From Rhizophlyctis rosea (Eukaryota > Chytridiomycota > Chytridiomycetes > Rhizophlyctidales > Rhizophlyctidaceae): a stretch of DNA of 10,210 bases. Position 1 is the stretch's first letter, and each line of letters begins with the position of its first letter. The position numbers and the translations under genes were made by a program. Shown piece by piece: positions 1 through 8,073 of this stretch. The notes beneath the pieces are model-generated. The model ran no database searches. It was not told the DNA's origin and worked only from the letters and a program-made list of their open reading frames with translations. The DNA lies in assembly GCA_027596075.1 (NCBI GenBank), contig JADGJC010000412.1, positions 20,303-30,512 on the forward strand, written 5' to 3'.

Positions 1-841
1 GCATTGTGATTGGGCCATTGTAAGCGGCCAGCCAGTTGAGAAAGGAAATGGAACCAGAGGGTATCTGGAGAGATGATTACTCCAGCATGGTGCTGCCATG
101 CATGTTCGAGGTACTGTTTGAAATGAGTTTGATTGAACGTTCGCGGAAGAAGGGATGGTGATGTTGTGGGTGGTGGTGGAGAGACCAAGTCAATCTCGAA
201 CCCACTCCATTGATAGATCGTGGATGAATTTAGGCCTGGATTTTCAAAGGCAAGGTTAGAGAATAGGAACGGAAGTGGCTTTCGCCTGCTCCAAACTTTA
301 ACCCCCTTTGCCAACAGGGTACCCCCTCCTTCATTAGGTACCCGCATGCGGTTCATTCAAACGAAAATAACATCGATTCGCAAACATACACACTTGTAAA
401 ACACATCGGTCGGACGTAGTCTCTCAACTCTACCATTAGCGACCTCCAGGATGGATCTTCGTTCACTCGAGCACCTTGATCGGACGCCGTCTCGGGAGGA
501 GCAGTTGAGGGACGGATAATCTTCCATTTCGGATCAATAACAATCGTTTTCCCGATGTTTTTCATCTTCGGCGATGAGGTGTGCAAGTTCGACAAGGAAA
601 ACGAGGAGGAGTGGGGATTATCCACATCGGACACTGGGGTGGGATGCGCACTTCGATAAAATGTCACAGTGCTCAAACTATGGAAGAGTATGCCTGCCAA
701 TAGGAAGGCTGCAGCGGCAAACACACATTTGCGTGAGAAAGAGATAGTGAATTGAGATTTTGTGTGGCCTTTATTTGGAATTCGAGGTGGACGATGGGGA
801 GGAGTTCTATCAAAGTCTTCGCCAAGGTTCGCGGAGGGCAT
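1..841 (-). CDS. Type II membrane protein with probable DUF4419 domain (3' end outside window)
   Basis: Exon 1 runs from ATG 841 to about 390 (150 codons plus 2 nt); exon 2 from 285 to the left edge. The start is the first in-frame ATG after an upstream in-frame stop, with A at -3. Residues 1-38 are basic and Pro-rich, ending Arg-Lys. Residues 39-62 form one hydrophobic span (FAAAAFLLAGILF), so a type II orientation is expected, with a Ser/Pro-rich linker on the far side. I place an intron at 286-389 (donor GTATGT, acceptor GCAG, phases match); reading through instead stops at 353. Exon 2 is open to the edge and contains LEHAWQHHAGVIISPDTLWF, which resembles the start of DUF4419 (family pattern: AY..H..L.L.PD.VW..IL.Q). 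That family's function is unknown. I am confident of the exons, less so of the splice and the domain name. It is transcribed away from FUN14. Confidence 0.55.
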
Positions 842-3419
842 GTTGCAATGAGGTCGCAGGTGAACGACCCTTTTGTAAATGCCTGTACTGCGAGCCAGCG
901 AGGACAAGCGTTTATGAGCAGGCGCTCAGAATCGGACGGCAGGATGAATCATCCTGGGTACGAGAACATTCCCTCCTGGCAACGCGATGGAACGGGTTGC
1001 CGGCGAGCATGTGGCAAGATATGAACAAACAAACACTTGAGAGGTTTTTCAATTAGGTTTTTAAGGAACAACCTTCCTTGGTGGTGTCGTTGCCACGAAG
1101 CCCATTCGTCCACCTTTGGGACACGTCTGTCAGGGGGTGAGCCCTTTCGCATCTTGGCCGATTGTGATTGGCTGGGCAAGGAGCTTAGAACCCTGAAACG
1201 CGTTGCCAACCCCCAACCCACCGCATACACCGGACCGAGCAAGGAAATGCCATACTTGCCACTCCATGAAATAGCATGCTGCCGTTTGAATCCAAAGCGG
1301 GTGATCTTTTCCTGCTTTGTTCGCATCTTCAGTCGTCCCTCATCAAATCAATACAATGCCCGCCAAGGAAAGCAGGCCGATAACGGCAGTGTTGCATTGC
1401 CAGTACTGAGAATGGATGGCGACAAAGTATCAAGACAGATGAAGATGAAGCTCGCTCTCAGCACGCCACCTCCCAATCTACTATACAGCAAAATCGGGGA
1501 GTCCAGTTGGGCTTGTCAAAGTCACTGAACAATCTGTTGTCTCTAACACGGTAACAATCTTCTTTTAACTTGCATCCAATGACAGTTTACTGGACTTGCC
1601 TGGATGATGGTCGTTAGTGACAGGACAGCAATCAGAATATCAGTTGACTGCATTGAGCTGTGGCAGGGGCAAAAAAGCAGAGCTAATACGATAGGTGCAT
1701 CGAAATGGTCTGAGGGTTGAGCCAAATGGTTTAGTTGAACTTGAACATACGAACTGTCAATGAAGTCTACATTCTATCTGGGAGATCCCATCACAAGCTT
1801 CATTTGATGATACTCGATTGAGGAAAAAGCCGGACGGTACTATCTATGATGGGTATTATTTACGATGCTCAGTCCGACGGTGTGATTCCATTTGGAGCTG
1901 TGTACTCGAGAAAGCCTGGTAACCATCCCGATTTGGTAGAGTTTGCTCAAAAGCTCTCTGCATAATTGCAAAGCCGGAAAATATATATGAAACGCCAAAT
2001 CTGAAGAATGAGAATGTCCATATTTATGCGTCAGCTGCTGATCGCTGTTTGCCGCAGTGTCCCAAGCTTGGTCTTGTTCAGCGAAGAAGGTCGTGGTTGT
2101 GCAGGTATTCGAAAGTGTTCTAGGGTCAACCCATCCATACACTTTGCATCTTTTGTTTACATATGTCCGCGTAGTGCCACAGAATTAAATACAGACAATT
2201 GTAATCGTTGGTCAGAAAACATATTGGAGAGCAGGCCCTTGATGTGATTTCCTTCGTCGTGGGAAGCTGTAGGAGATGTAGACACTTTTGCATATGCAGC
2301 GTGACGCTTAATTGTAAAGCGAACAATCACTGTTTGGGATCCGGTGGACAAAAGGAATGGCCAAACTGGCCAAGGAAACGGCATAATTTGCGAATGAGTT
2401 CAGGAAACCTCTTCACGTGCGGAGATTATCTTCTTCCTAGCATTTATGATGCTGCGCGACTATGAAGATGAATCCGAGTCGTTTTTGCAATGCGTTTGAT
2501 TTCAACGACATTAAAACTACAGTCAAAAGTCAATAAGGGAAGGAGACCAGGATCCCAGAAGGAGCAACAATCGGTTGATCTTCAGTATAAACAGCGGATG
2601 CTACATAGCTAAATGGTGAAACACCTGCAAACTGCGGTCCTGTTGTTATCAGCTCCATCGCCACTCCTGCTCATGTTGTGACCCATGTAAAATAGTGCTA
2701 CACACAAAGAAAAAGGAAATCATCGTGAAGTTTGTGCAATGCATCGACAGATCTGGCGGGATCCCAATTTTTTTTCAGGAAACAGCAAAGACGGAATGGT
2801 GTGTAAGATGTTGTTCAACCTCTGAGCACCAATGAATTACGCAACATCGTATGCACTCACTATTAATTACCCATTCTTGAAACCTCAAGAAGTCTGTTGG
2901 TGCGCAGACTCGCTATCCAACTGAACTTTTTTTGAGGAAATTTGCCTTCCGAGACGTGTGTTGTGGGAAATACCTGGAAGTCGGTCCATGTAGAAAATAT
3001 GTGGAGGATATAGCACCCTTAGCATGAGTTGAAGGTGGAGATTTGGGTGAGTTGTCCCAAGAAGGAGCAGTATGTGTACCTAGCGGAGATTAGACTTTTT
3101 GTGCCGATTGAGGATAATGATGAGAAGAATGTGGCGAACTGCTAGAATGGATTCATTGCTTGTGATTAGATGTTGATTTGCGCGGAAGCAGTACGGAAGT
3201 GACCACACCAAACAATGTGCAACCATGTTCGGTATTTCATCAATCAAGATTTGCATCAATTTTGGAATCTGCCGCTGTGGCGGGCGCGGCAGTTGTGGTC
3301 ATTAGCTGAGCCACTTTCGGAGCCAGCCTGAAAGTTGAAGGAATGGCATTCAGAAATTCCTCCTTCACTTCCCTCTCTTTTACGAAATTCCCTCACTCAC
3401 CTCATCACTTTGACTAAAA
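842..3419. other. Long intergenic region between divergent genes, no supported gene
   Basis: About 2.6 kb lies between the minus-strand membrane-protein gene and plus-strand FUN14, so it should hold both promoters. I read all frames. Open frames here (for example minus 949-1326 with a true ATG, 125 codons, and plus 1037-1528 with no ATG at its start) overlap each other antisense, match no family I know, and lack clear splice partners. The minus strand has a CCAAT box at 1167-1171, about 330 nt upstream of the left gene. Weak coding-like stretches near 2877-3145 and an antisense spliced frame at 3256-3649 are discussed as findings. I see no tRNA, terminal inverted repeat or transposase remnant. 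Confidence 0.5.
3361..3419 (+). promoter_or_regulatory. Pyrimidine-rich leader before FUN14 start
   Basis: The plus strand here is dominated by C and T (runs such as CTTCACTTCCCTCTC and CTCACTCACCTC) and ends TGACTAAAA just before the ATG. CT-rich stretches directly upstream of start codons are common in fungal core promoters and 5' leaders. There is no clear TATA box. The role is inferred from position and composition only. Confidence 0.3.
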
Positions 3420-4426
3420 ATGGCGGGTAAGTAGAAGTAGTTACGGCAGGTCCAATAAGTAGAAAAGGCCGTACAGAGAGTGTTGCGGATACTCGAGGTG
3501 TTCGGGACTGCTGATTCAGAACAAGCCTGGCTTTCCTGGAGGACGACGTGAGCAAGGCCTTTGCACACACTGCGGCAACTTGTTTGTCGCCAGCGTCGAA
3601 AGCAGCTCGCGACGACAATGTGCGTCGTCTTGCTTTGAGGTGGTGTCATGCTGGACGATCCAGTTGCATTACCGAATTGCGCTTGTGATTGTGGTTCTCA
3701 CCTCAAGACGGAAGGCGGCGCATTGCCGAGGGGAGTAAACAAACAAAAGCCGGTCTCATATTGAACTGGAAAGCTCACTCAACCATACATTTCCTATTAG
3801 ACAACACAAAGCCCTCATCATCATCATCAACCTCCTGGTTCTCCTTCCCCAACGCCTCCGCAGTCTCCAATGCACTCGATCTAAAAGCCAAGGAAGCCAA
3901 CGCCGCCGTTGCTCCTGCCATCGTCTCTACAGATGCCGCGAATGTTGGGGAAATCGGCATGGTATGGAGTAGCCACCGGGTAGAATTGTCCCGACCACAG
4001 AGACCTACTGACCAATTTGCGTTATCACAACTCTAGGCAACAGTCCTCGGCGCAACCGCCGGATTCGCAACAAAGAAACTGGCCAAAACCGGCGGTCTGG
4101 TCATTGGTCTTGGTTTCATCACTCTTCAGGTAAAAAATTCCTGTCCCTTCCCCAACCCCTTCTCCAATATCCCTATCACGACAGCGCACACTTATTCAAA
4201 TTTTTTACCTCCTGCGCAGGCCCTTTCCCACGCAGACATCCTAAAAGTCAACTGGCCCCGCGTAGAAAACCTCCTCATCGGGCACGTCGACCAGGACGGC
4301 GATGGCAAACTAACTGGCAAAGATGTACAAATCGCCACAGGACGGCTACTGCACAACTTGACACAGGACGTGCCCAGTTCTACAGGCTTTGCTGCCGCGT
4401 TCTTCTTGGGATTCCGCTATGGATAA
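3420..4426 (+). CDS. FUN14: FUN14 family mitochondrial outer-membrane protein
   Basis: Four coding exons: 3420-3426, 3801-3961, 4037-4129 and 4220-4426, giving 155 aa, the length of human FUNDC1. Introns: 3427-3800 (GTAAGT..TTAG), 3962-4036 (GTATGG..CTAG), 4130-4219 (GTAAAA..GCAG); all phases agree. The start ATG (AAAATGGCG) is the best available: the exon 2 frame has no usable ATG and an in-frame stop upstream at 3686. Residues 1-50 are a Ser/Ala-rich, probably cytosolic tail. Residues 57-89 hold the family's Gly-rich membrane segment (LGATAGFATKKLAKTGG). Residues 111-122 form an EF-hand-type loop (DQDGDGKLTGKD). Residues 143-155 are the closing hydrophobic segment with the FFLGFRYG end. Family members such as FUNDC1 and yeast Fun14 sit in the mitochondrial outer membrane; FUNDC1 is a mitophagy receptor binding Atg8/LC3. 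I see no clear [WFY]xx[LIV] LIR motif near W15-F18. Exons 2-4 are near certain; exon 1 is inferred. Confidence 0.92.
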
Positions 4427-4624
4427 GAGGGAGTGGATTGGAGAGTGGTTTGGCGTTGTAGATGAGTGATTGGATGGAGTTACAAGCCTTGGGGCTGGTA
4501 GACTCTTTGTATGCTTTAAGAAGAAGAGGACTGTACTTCTATTGATGTATTACTCAACAAAAAAAAATTCCTGGACAACCTTGTCACAGTGTTGAGCAAT
4601 TTTGAGCACAGCAAAACAAAATCC
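4427..4624. other. Convergent 3' spacer between FUN14 and F-box copy A
   Basis: This short stretch must hold the 3' ends of FUN14 and of the leftward-transcribed copy A. The first 80 nt after the FUN14 stop are strongly G/T-rich on the plus strand. An A run at 4558-4567 follows. No clear AATAAA signal is seen on either strand. The role as a shared 3' region is inferred from the convergent arrangement. Confidence 0.4.
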
Positions 4625-5933
4625 TCAATCATCCTCCAAATCCACATAACTATATGGCCGATAATACAACACCACATCCCGAATCCCCAACTCCTCCCCC
4701 AACTTCCTCTCATCCTCCTCCAACTTTGCCTTCCCCTCCCCCACAGACGTGAAACCCGTCACAATGACCATATCAACACACTTCAACCCTTTCCATCGCC
4801 GAACGCTTTCTAACAATAAATCGTAATTCCATCCCCAAACTTCTATATCCAATATCTCCACTTTCTCGCTTGCAATACCGTTCAGGACCCCACACATTCT
4901 TTCGGCGGTGATAAAGGGTCTGCTGTTGTGGAAGGTGAATTTTGTGAGGTTGGGGGTTTGGGAGAGGGTTTTGACGAGGACGTTGAGGGAGTTCTGGTTT
5001 GTGGGAGATGAGGATGGGCCAAGGCCGCAGTTTATGGAGAGGTTGGTGAGGTTTGCGAGGGTGGGTGTTGGCAGCATGGGTAGGACCCAATCCCAGTATG
5101 AGCCTGTCCAGCTGAAAGTTGAGAGCGTTGATTGCGTCAGGGTGGTGTACTCCGGTCCGGGTTGTCTGCTTGACGTGTAGGATTGTCGTATATCGATAAC
5201 TTTGAGGTTAGGCGCCGCTTTTGCAAAGTCCGGGAAGATAATGTTGCTGGAAATGGTGAGGGAACGCAATGAGGGGTATCTCAGGGAGGCGGGGACAGGC
5301 AAGAATGCATGTCCCTTGGTGCAACCCAATTCGCAAAACACCCTCTTCAGAGGAGCATTTTGCAGGTGGTGAAGGAACCGCAAGAAGAGCATGGGAGGCG
5401 CAACAGCAAGCGGAGCCTCCAATTGAAATGTTTGCAAACGCAACCCTCCCTCCCTCTCCCGCCGCTTTGGTAAACTCTTCAACAACGTCTGCTACAGCTC
5501 TGTTCCTGTCATCCAAATCTTTGTTTGCTGCGCACGTCTGGAAGTGCAGGAGTTTGGTCAAATCATTCACAGCGAGTGGGGCCACCGTACCGCTTGGGAG
5601 GCAAAGAGTTCGCACAGATGCCACGCGTAGGGGATCTCGGAGGAATATGTCAAAGGCTATATCCCATCCAGACCTTTTCGTAGAAGCAGTCCGTCTTTTA
5701 TAGGAGGGAGTGTAGTTGAATAGGTCAAGGCAGTTACCACCTCGCAGTCTAAATGCGATTATTCGGAAGTTTGCAGACCTGAACAGGTGTCAAAATGCAC
5801 AGGGAGGCGCTTTGAGCACTTAATTTCAGCGAACACGTACGGCGGAGCTATTTGTCATAGTAAATGTCGGGAGGTTGTATGTGTTCGAAGATGGCGGATA
5901 AAATGTGATCGGGTAGGGAAGTAATGTAGCAAA
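4625..5933 (-). pseudogene. F-box/LRR-like gene, copy A, degraded and missing its start
   Basis: Reading leftwards: an F-box exon (about 5841-5931) starts CYITSLPDHILSAIFEH, 18 of 23 residues identical to copy B. It has no ATG; the frame is closed by TGA two codons upstream. An in-frame TAG sits at 5848-5850. An intron at 5779-5840 (GTACGT..TTCAG) is intact. The next exon begins VCK, the end of the F-box, with a 2-nt deletion near 5769 relative to B. The frame then stays open (FRIIAFRLRGGNCLDLF, FDIFLRDPLRVASVRT) to a 1-nt shift in a purine run at 5440-5464. After it, an LRR-like body (LRSLTISSNIIFPDF, APNLKVIDIR) is open to the stop at 4625; its first ATG is 5392, allowing a 255-aa product. 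F-box proteins normally bind Skp1 through the F-box and substrates through the repeats. With four lesions a full-length product looks impossible. The LRR assignment is by repeat pattern only. Confidence 0.75.
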
Positions 5934-7256
5934 ATCAAAATCCAAAATCAACCTCCCCTCCCCACCCCCCTCCCCAAAATCCGCCACAACACTCACATCC
6001 ACCTTCTTCAACACTCCCACCCACCTCCTAACCGCCTCCCGAAACATCTCATACTCCCACCCATAAACCTCCAAATCCAACCTCTCCACCCTCCCACTCG
6101 GAATACTCTTCAACACCTCGCACATCCTCCCAATCGTAACGAACCGCCCCACACCCTGGTACGTGAATGTCGTCAGATTGTGCATCTCAGAAAGGGATTT
6201 GATGAAGAGGTCGAGACAGTCCGGACTGGGCATGGCGGAGTATTGGTCGAGTTCGCAGCTCATGTCGAGGTCGGTGATGTTTTTGAGTGTCGCGACGGGG
6301 ATTGTGGAGAGGACGGTTTCCCAGTCCCTTCCCATCCAATGGAACGTGGTCAATGACGGTTGCGTCAAGGTGTTGAACACGGGCACTGGTTGTTTCTTTG
6401 TTGCGCGATGATGACGGATGTCGATGGTTTTCAAGTTTGGTGCTGCTTCCGCCAGGTCCGGAAAGACGATGTTGGATGAGATGGTCAGAGAACGCAACAA
6501 TTTGTATTTCAAGGACGCGGGAACGGGTAAACGGCCTGTGCCGGCTGCTGCAACCCAAGGTGCAATGCACGGTTTTGAGTGGAGCGTCTTGCAGCAGGTG
6601 AAGGAAGCGCAGAAATAGCGCTGGTGGAGCGATAGCGTCGAATGCATCCAAATGAAACGTCTGCAAGTGTCACGGAATTCCCCTCTCTGCCACTCTCGTG
6701 AAAGCGTCAATCACCTGCTTGACAAAACTTTTCCTCAGTCCGACACCCCAAATCTGAACGTGCTGGACTTTACTCAGATCGACGACATCCAATGGTGTCA
6801 ATGCGCCTCCCGGTAAATGAAAAGTTCGGACGGATGCGACTCGCAGAGGGTCACTGAGGAACACGTCGAACGCTTGATCCCAATCAGGTCCCTGAAGATC
6901 GACGAAGGCTTCTTGGAGGAGGACGTGTTATTGTACACTTCGAGACAGTTGCCCTCTCGCAGCCGGAGCGCCGTCGTGCGGAAGAGTTTGCAGACCTACG
7001 TTACGGGCATGGGAAAACGTATGAGCCTAATAGTGAAACGTAAACAAACACGTGCGAAAAGTCTTCAAACCTGCGCAAGATGTATCTCATACAACACCCC
7101 CTGGTTGCGCCCCGCTCGGAAACTGACTTCCACCGGAACTCTCTTGAGAGTGTCGGGCGGTTGGGTGTGCTCAAAGATGGCGAACAGGACGTGATCTGGT
7201 AGAGTGGTGATGTAGCAAGGTGGAGCAGTTTCTGGTACGGTTTTGGCGGCGCCCAT
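5826..7256 (-). pseudogene. F-box/LRR-like gene, copy B, with frameshifts and a premature stop
   Basis: Exon 1 (7134-7256) starts at ATG 7256 and encodes 41 aa with the F-box core (LPDHVLFAIFEHTQPPDTL). I place an intron at 6996-7133 (GTGGAA..GTAG, weak donor) because joining to VCKLFRTTALRLREGN restores the usual spacing from the DTL residues to the VC pair. Lesions follow: a 1-nt loss relative to A between 6887 and 6926; an in-frame TGA at 6670-6672 where A reads on; and a 1-nt gain near 6533-6556. After that the LRR-like body matches A closely (32 of 39 residues across LPVPASL to IDIR). B lacks the last ~25 residues of A (ending YSYVDLEDD). From about 5934 its frame instead reads, out of phase, through the F-box exon of A and stops at 5826. 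It is probably a pseudogene; sequencing error is less likely because neighbouring genes are frame-perfect. Confidence 0.75.
5929..5985. other. Junction between truncated copy B and truncated copy A
   Basis: To the right, the minus strand encodes the body of B; to the left, in another frame, the F-box of A begins at TGCTACAT. No intergenic sequence, promoter or start codon remains between them. The junction abuts a low-complexity tract, on the plus strand a repeated AAAATC motif followed by C runs (CCCCTCCCCACCCCCCTCCCC). Such a tract could have promoted slippage or unequal recombination. The mechanism is inference; the abutment is seen directly. Confidence 0.65.
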
Positions 7257-7863
7257 CGCGACCACGATTCCTCAGAGTTGGGATGGCGATGTGATTACTG
7301 TGTGGAACGGCAGTATACGCGTGACTGTCAGTGCGTAGTTCGTCGTGCGCCCGCTACGTCCTGCGGATGGTGGAAGCTTTTGTGAGATTGAACTGGGAAA
7401 AAGGGATGACCTTTGAAGGCAGCGTGATTTTTGGTTACAACCTCAAGAACGAGTTCGCCCAAATATGACCTTTTTGGATATAATGAAATCACGTGATGTA
7501 ATACCAGCTTGCACGCAAGCCCAACATTCTCCCAGCCTCCCATCACACACCCCTCCAAACACCCAAGCAAATACTAAAACAAAAAATGCCAATAAAATTT
7601 TCCTAAAAAAACACACTGCATACATTGATGTAAATCTTCGTTGCTACCCAAACCCTAAAAAACCGACAATTGCCAAAACAGAAAAAGATATACCCGCCCA
7701 GCCGGACTGTAAACTACTAGCTAAGAAAAAAAAACATAGGAACTTGCGTTCAACACTCTACACATATTTTTACACGCCCAATCTTCAATAATACTGCATG
7801 AAGCCCCCCCTCCCCACCCAGCAAAAAGAAATGAAAAAAAAAAAAATGATTCGATATAGACCA
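7257..7863. other. A/C-rich spacer between PUF gene and F-box copy B
   Basis: About 600 nt separate the last minus-strand ORF at the PUF 3' end from the start of copy B, so it should hold the PUF 3' end and the B promoter. From about 7500 to 7860 the plus strand is poor in G and rich in A and C, which makes a minus-strand transcript G/U-rich. Such tracts can occur downstream of cleavage sites. A plus-strand open frame at 7465-7791 is A/K/T-rich low complexity with no recognisable domain, and I do not call it a gene. Confidence 0.4.
7488..7497. promoter_or_regulatory. Palindromic E-box (ATCACGTGAT)
   Basis: A perfect 10-bp palindrome with a CACGTG core lies about 230 nt upstream of the copy B start codon. 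Fungal basic helix-loop-helix factors such as yeast Cbf1 bind RTCACRTG sites. It could have been an operator for copy B. A single 10-bp match may be chance. Confidence 0.3.
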
Positions 7864-8073
7864 TTACGAATTTCCCAAAACATAAAAGGTTGAAATAAAC
7901 AGAATTGAAAGAATAACCGCTATCGCTGTCGCTCGATGATACGTTTCTACCGCAAATAAGCCGGACGGTGTTGTCGTTGCGTTATATGCCGTTGCCGTAA
8001 AGAATACTACTACCGCCGAACCGCCGAAATCACTGGTATCGTAACTCCCTCGCCACCCTCCCTCCTCAGGCAT
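7864..8073 (-). CDS. Short ORF overlapping PUF stop, C-terminal membrane helix
   Basis: A 69-codon ORF opens with a true ATG inside the last PUF codons: the minus strand reads TATGCCTGA, so its ATG overlaps the PUF stop in another frame. The first ~20 residues are polar (MPEEGGWRGSYDTSDFGG), the middle is Ala/Thr-rich, and about residues 46-68 are a hydrophobic helix (ATAIAVILSILFISTFYVLG) ending four residues before the stop, as in tail-anchored proteins. I know no homologue. It may be untranslated 3' UTR, a reinitiation product, or an alternative C-terminus of the PUF protein reached by frameshift or splicing. The sequence does not decide between these. Confidence 0.25.
   Translation of the reverse strand: MPEEGGWRGSYDTSDFGGSAVVVFFTATAYNATTTPSGLFAVETYHRATAIAVILSILFISTFYVLGNS

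Noticed and set aside
949..1326. 125-codon minus-strand ORF with a true ATG
   Set aside because: It matches no known family, overlaps a similar-length antisense open frame, and shows no splice partner or conserved motif; likely chance in GC-balanced intergenic DNA.
1037..1528. 163-codon plus-strand open frame
   Set aside because: It starts with TTG, has no recognisable domain, and shares its left part with the antisense frame at 949-1326.
1980..2595. TATA-like motifs (ATATATATG near 1980, TATAAAC near 2586)
   Set aside because: They are isolated and more than 800 nt from any supported start codon, so I cannot tie them to a gene.
5440..5464. Intron explaining the frame change in copy A
   Set aside because: Copy B aligns across the site with only one nucleotide length difference, so an intron would have to be far below any plausible size.
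5269..5703. Plus-strand open frame across copy A
   Set aside because: The minus strand carries clear homology to copy B throughout this interval, so this is an antisense shadow.
7465..7791. Plus-strand 108-codon frame
   Set aside because: It consists of A/C-rich low-complexity sequence (Thr, Lys, Asn, Pro) in an intergenic spacer, with no domain or codon signal.
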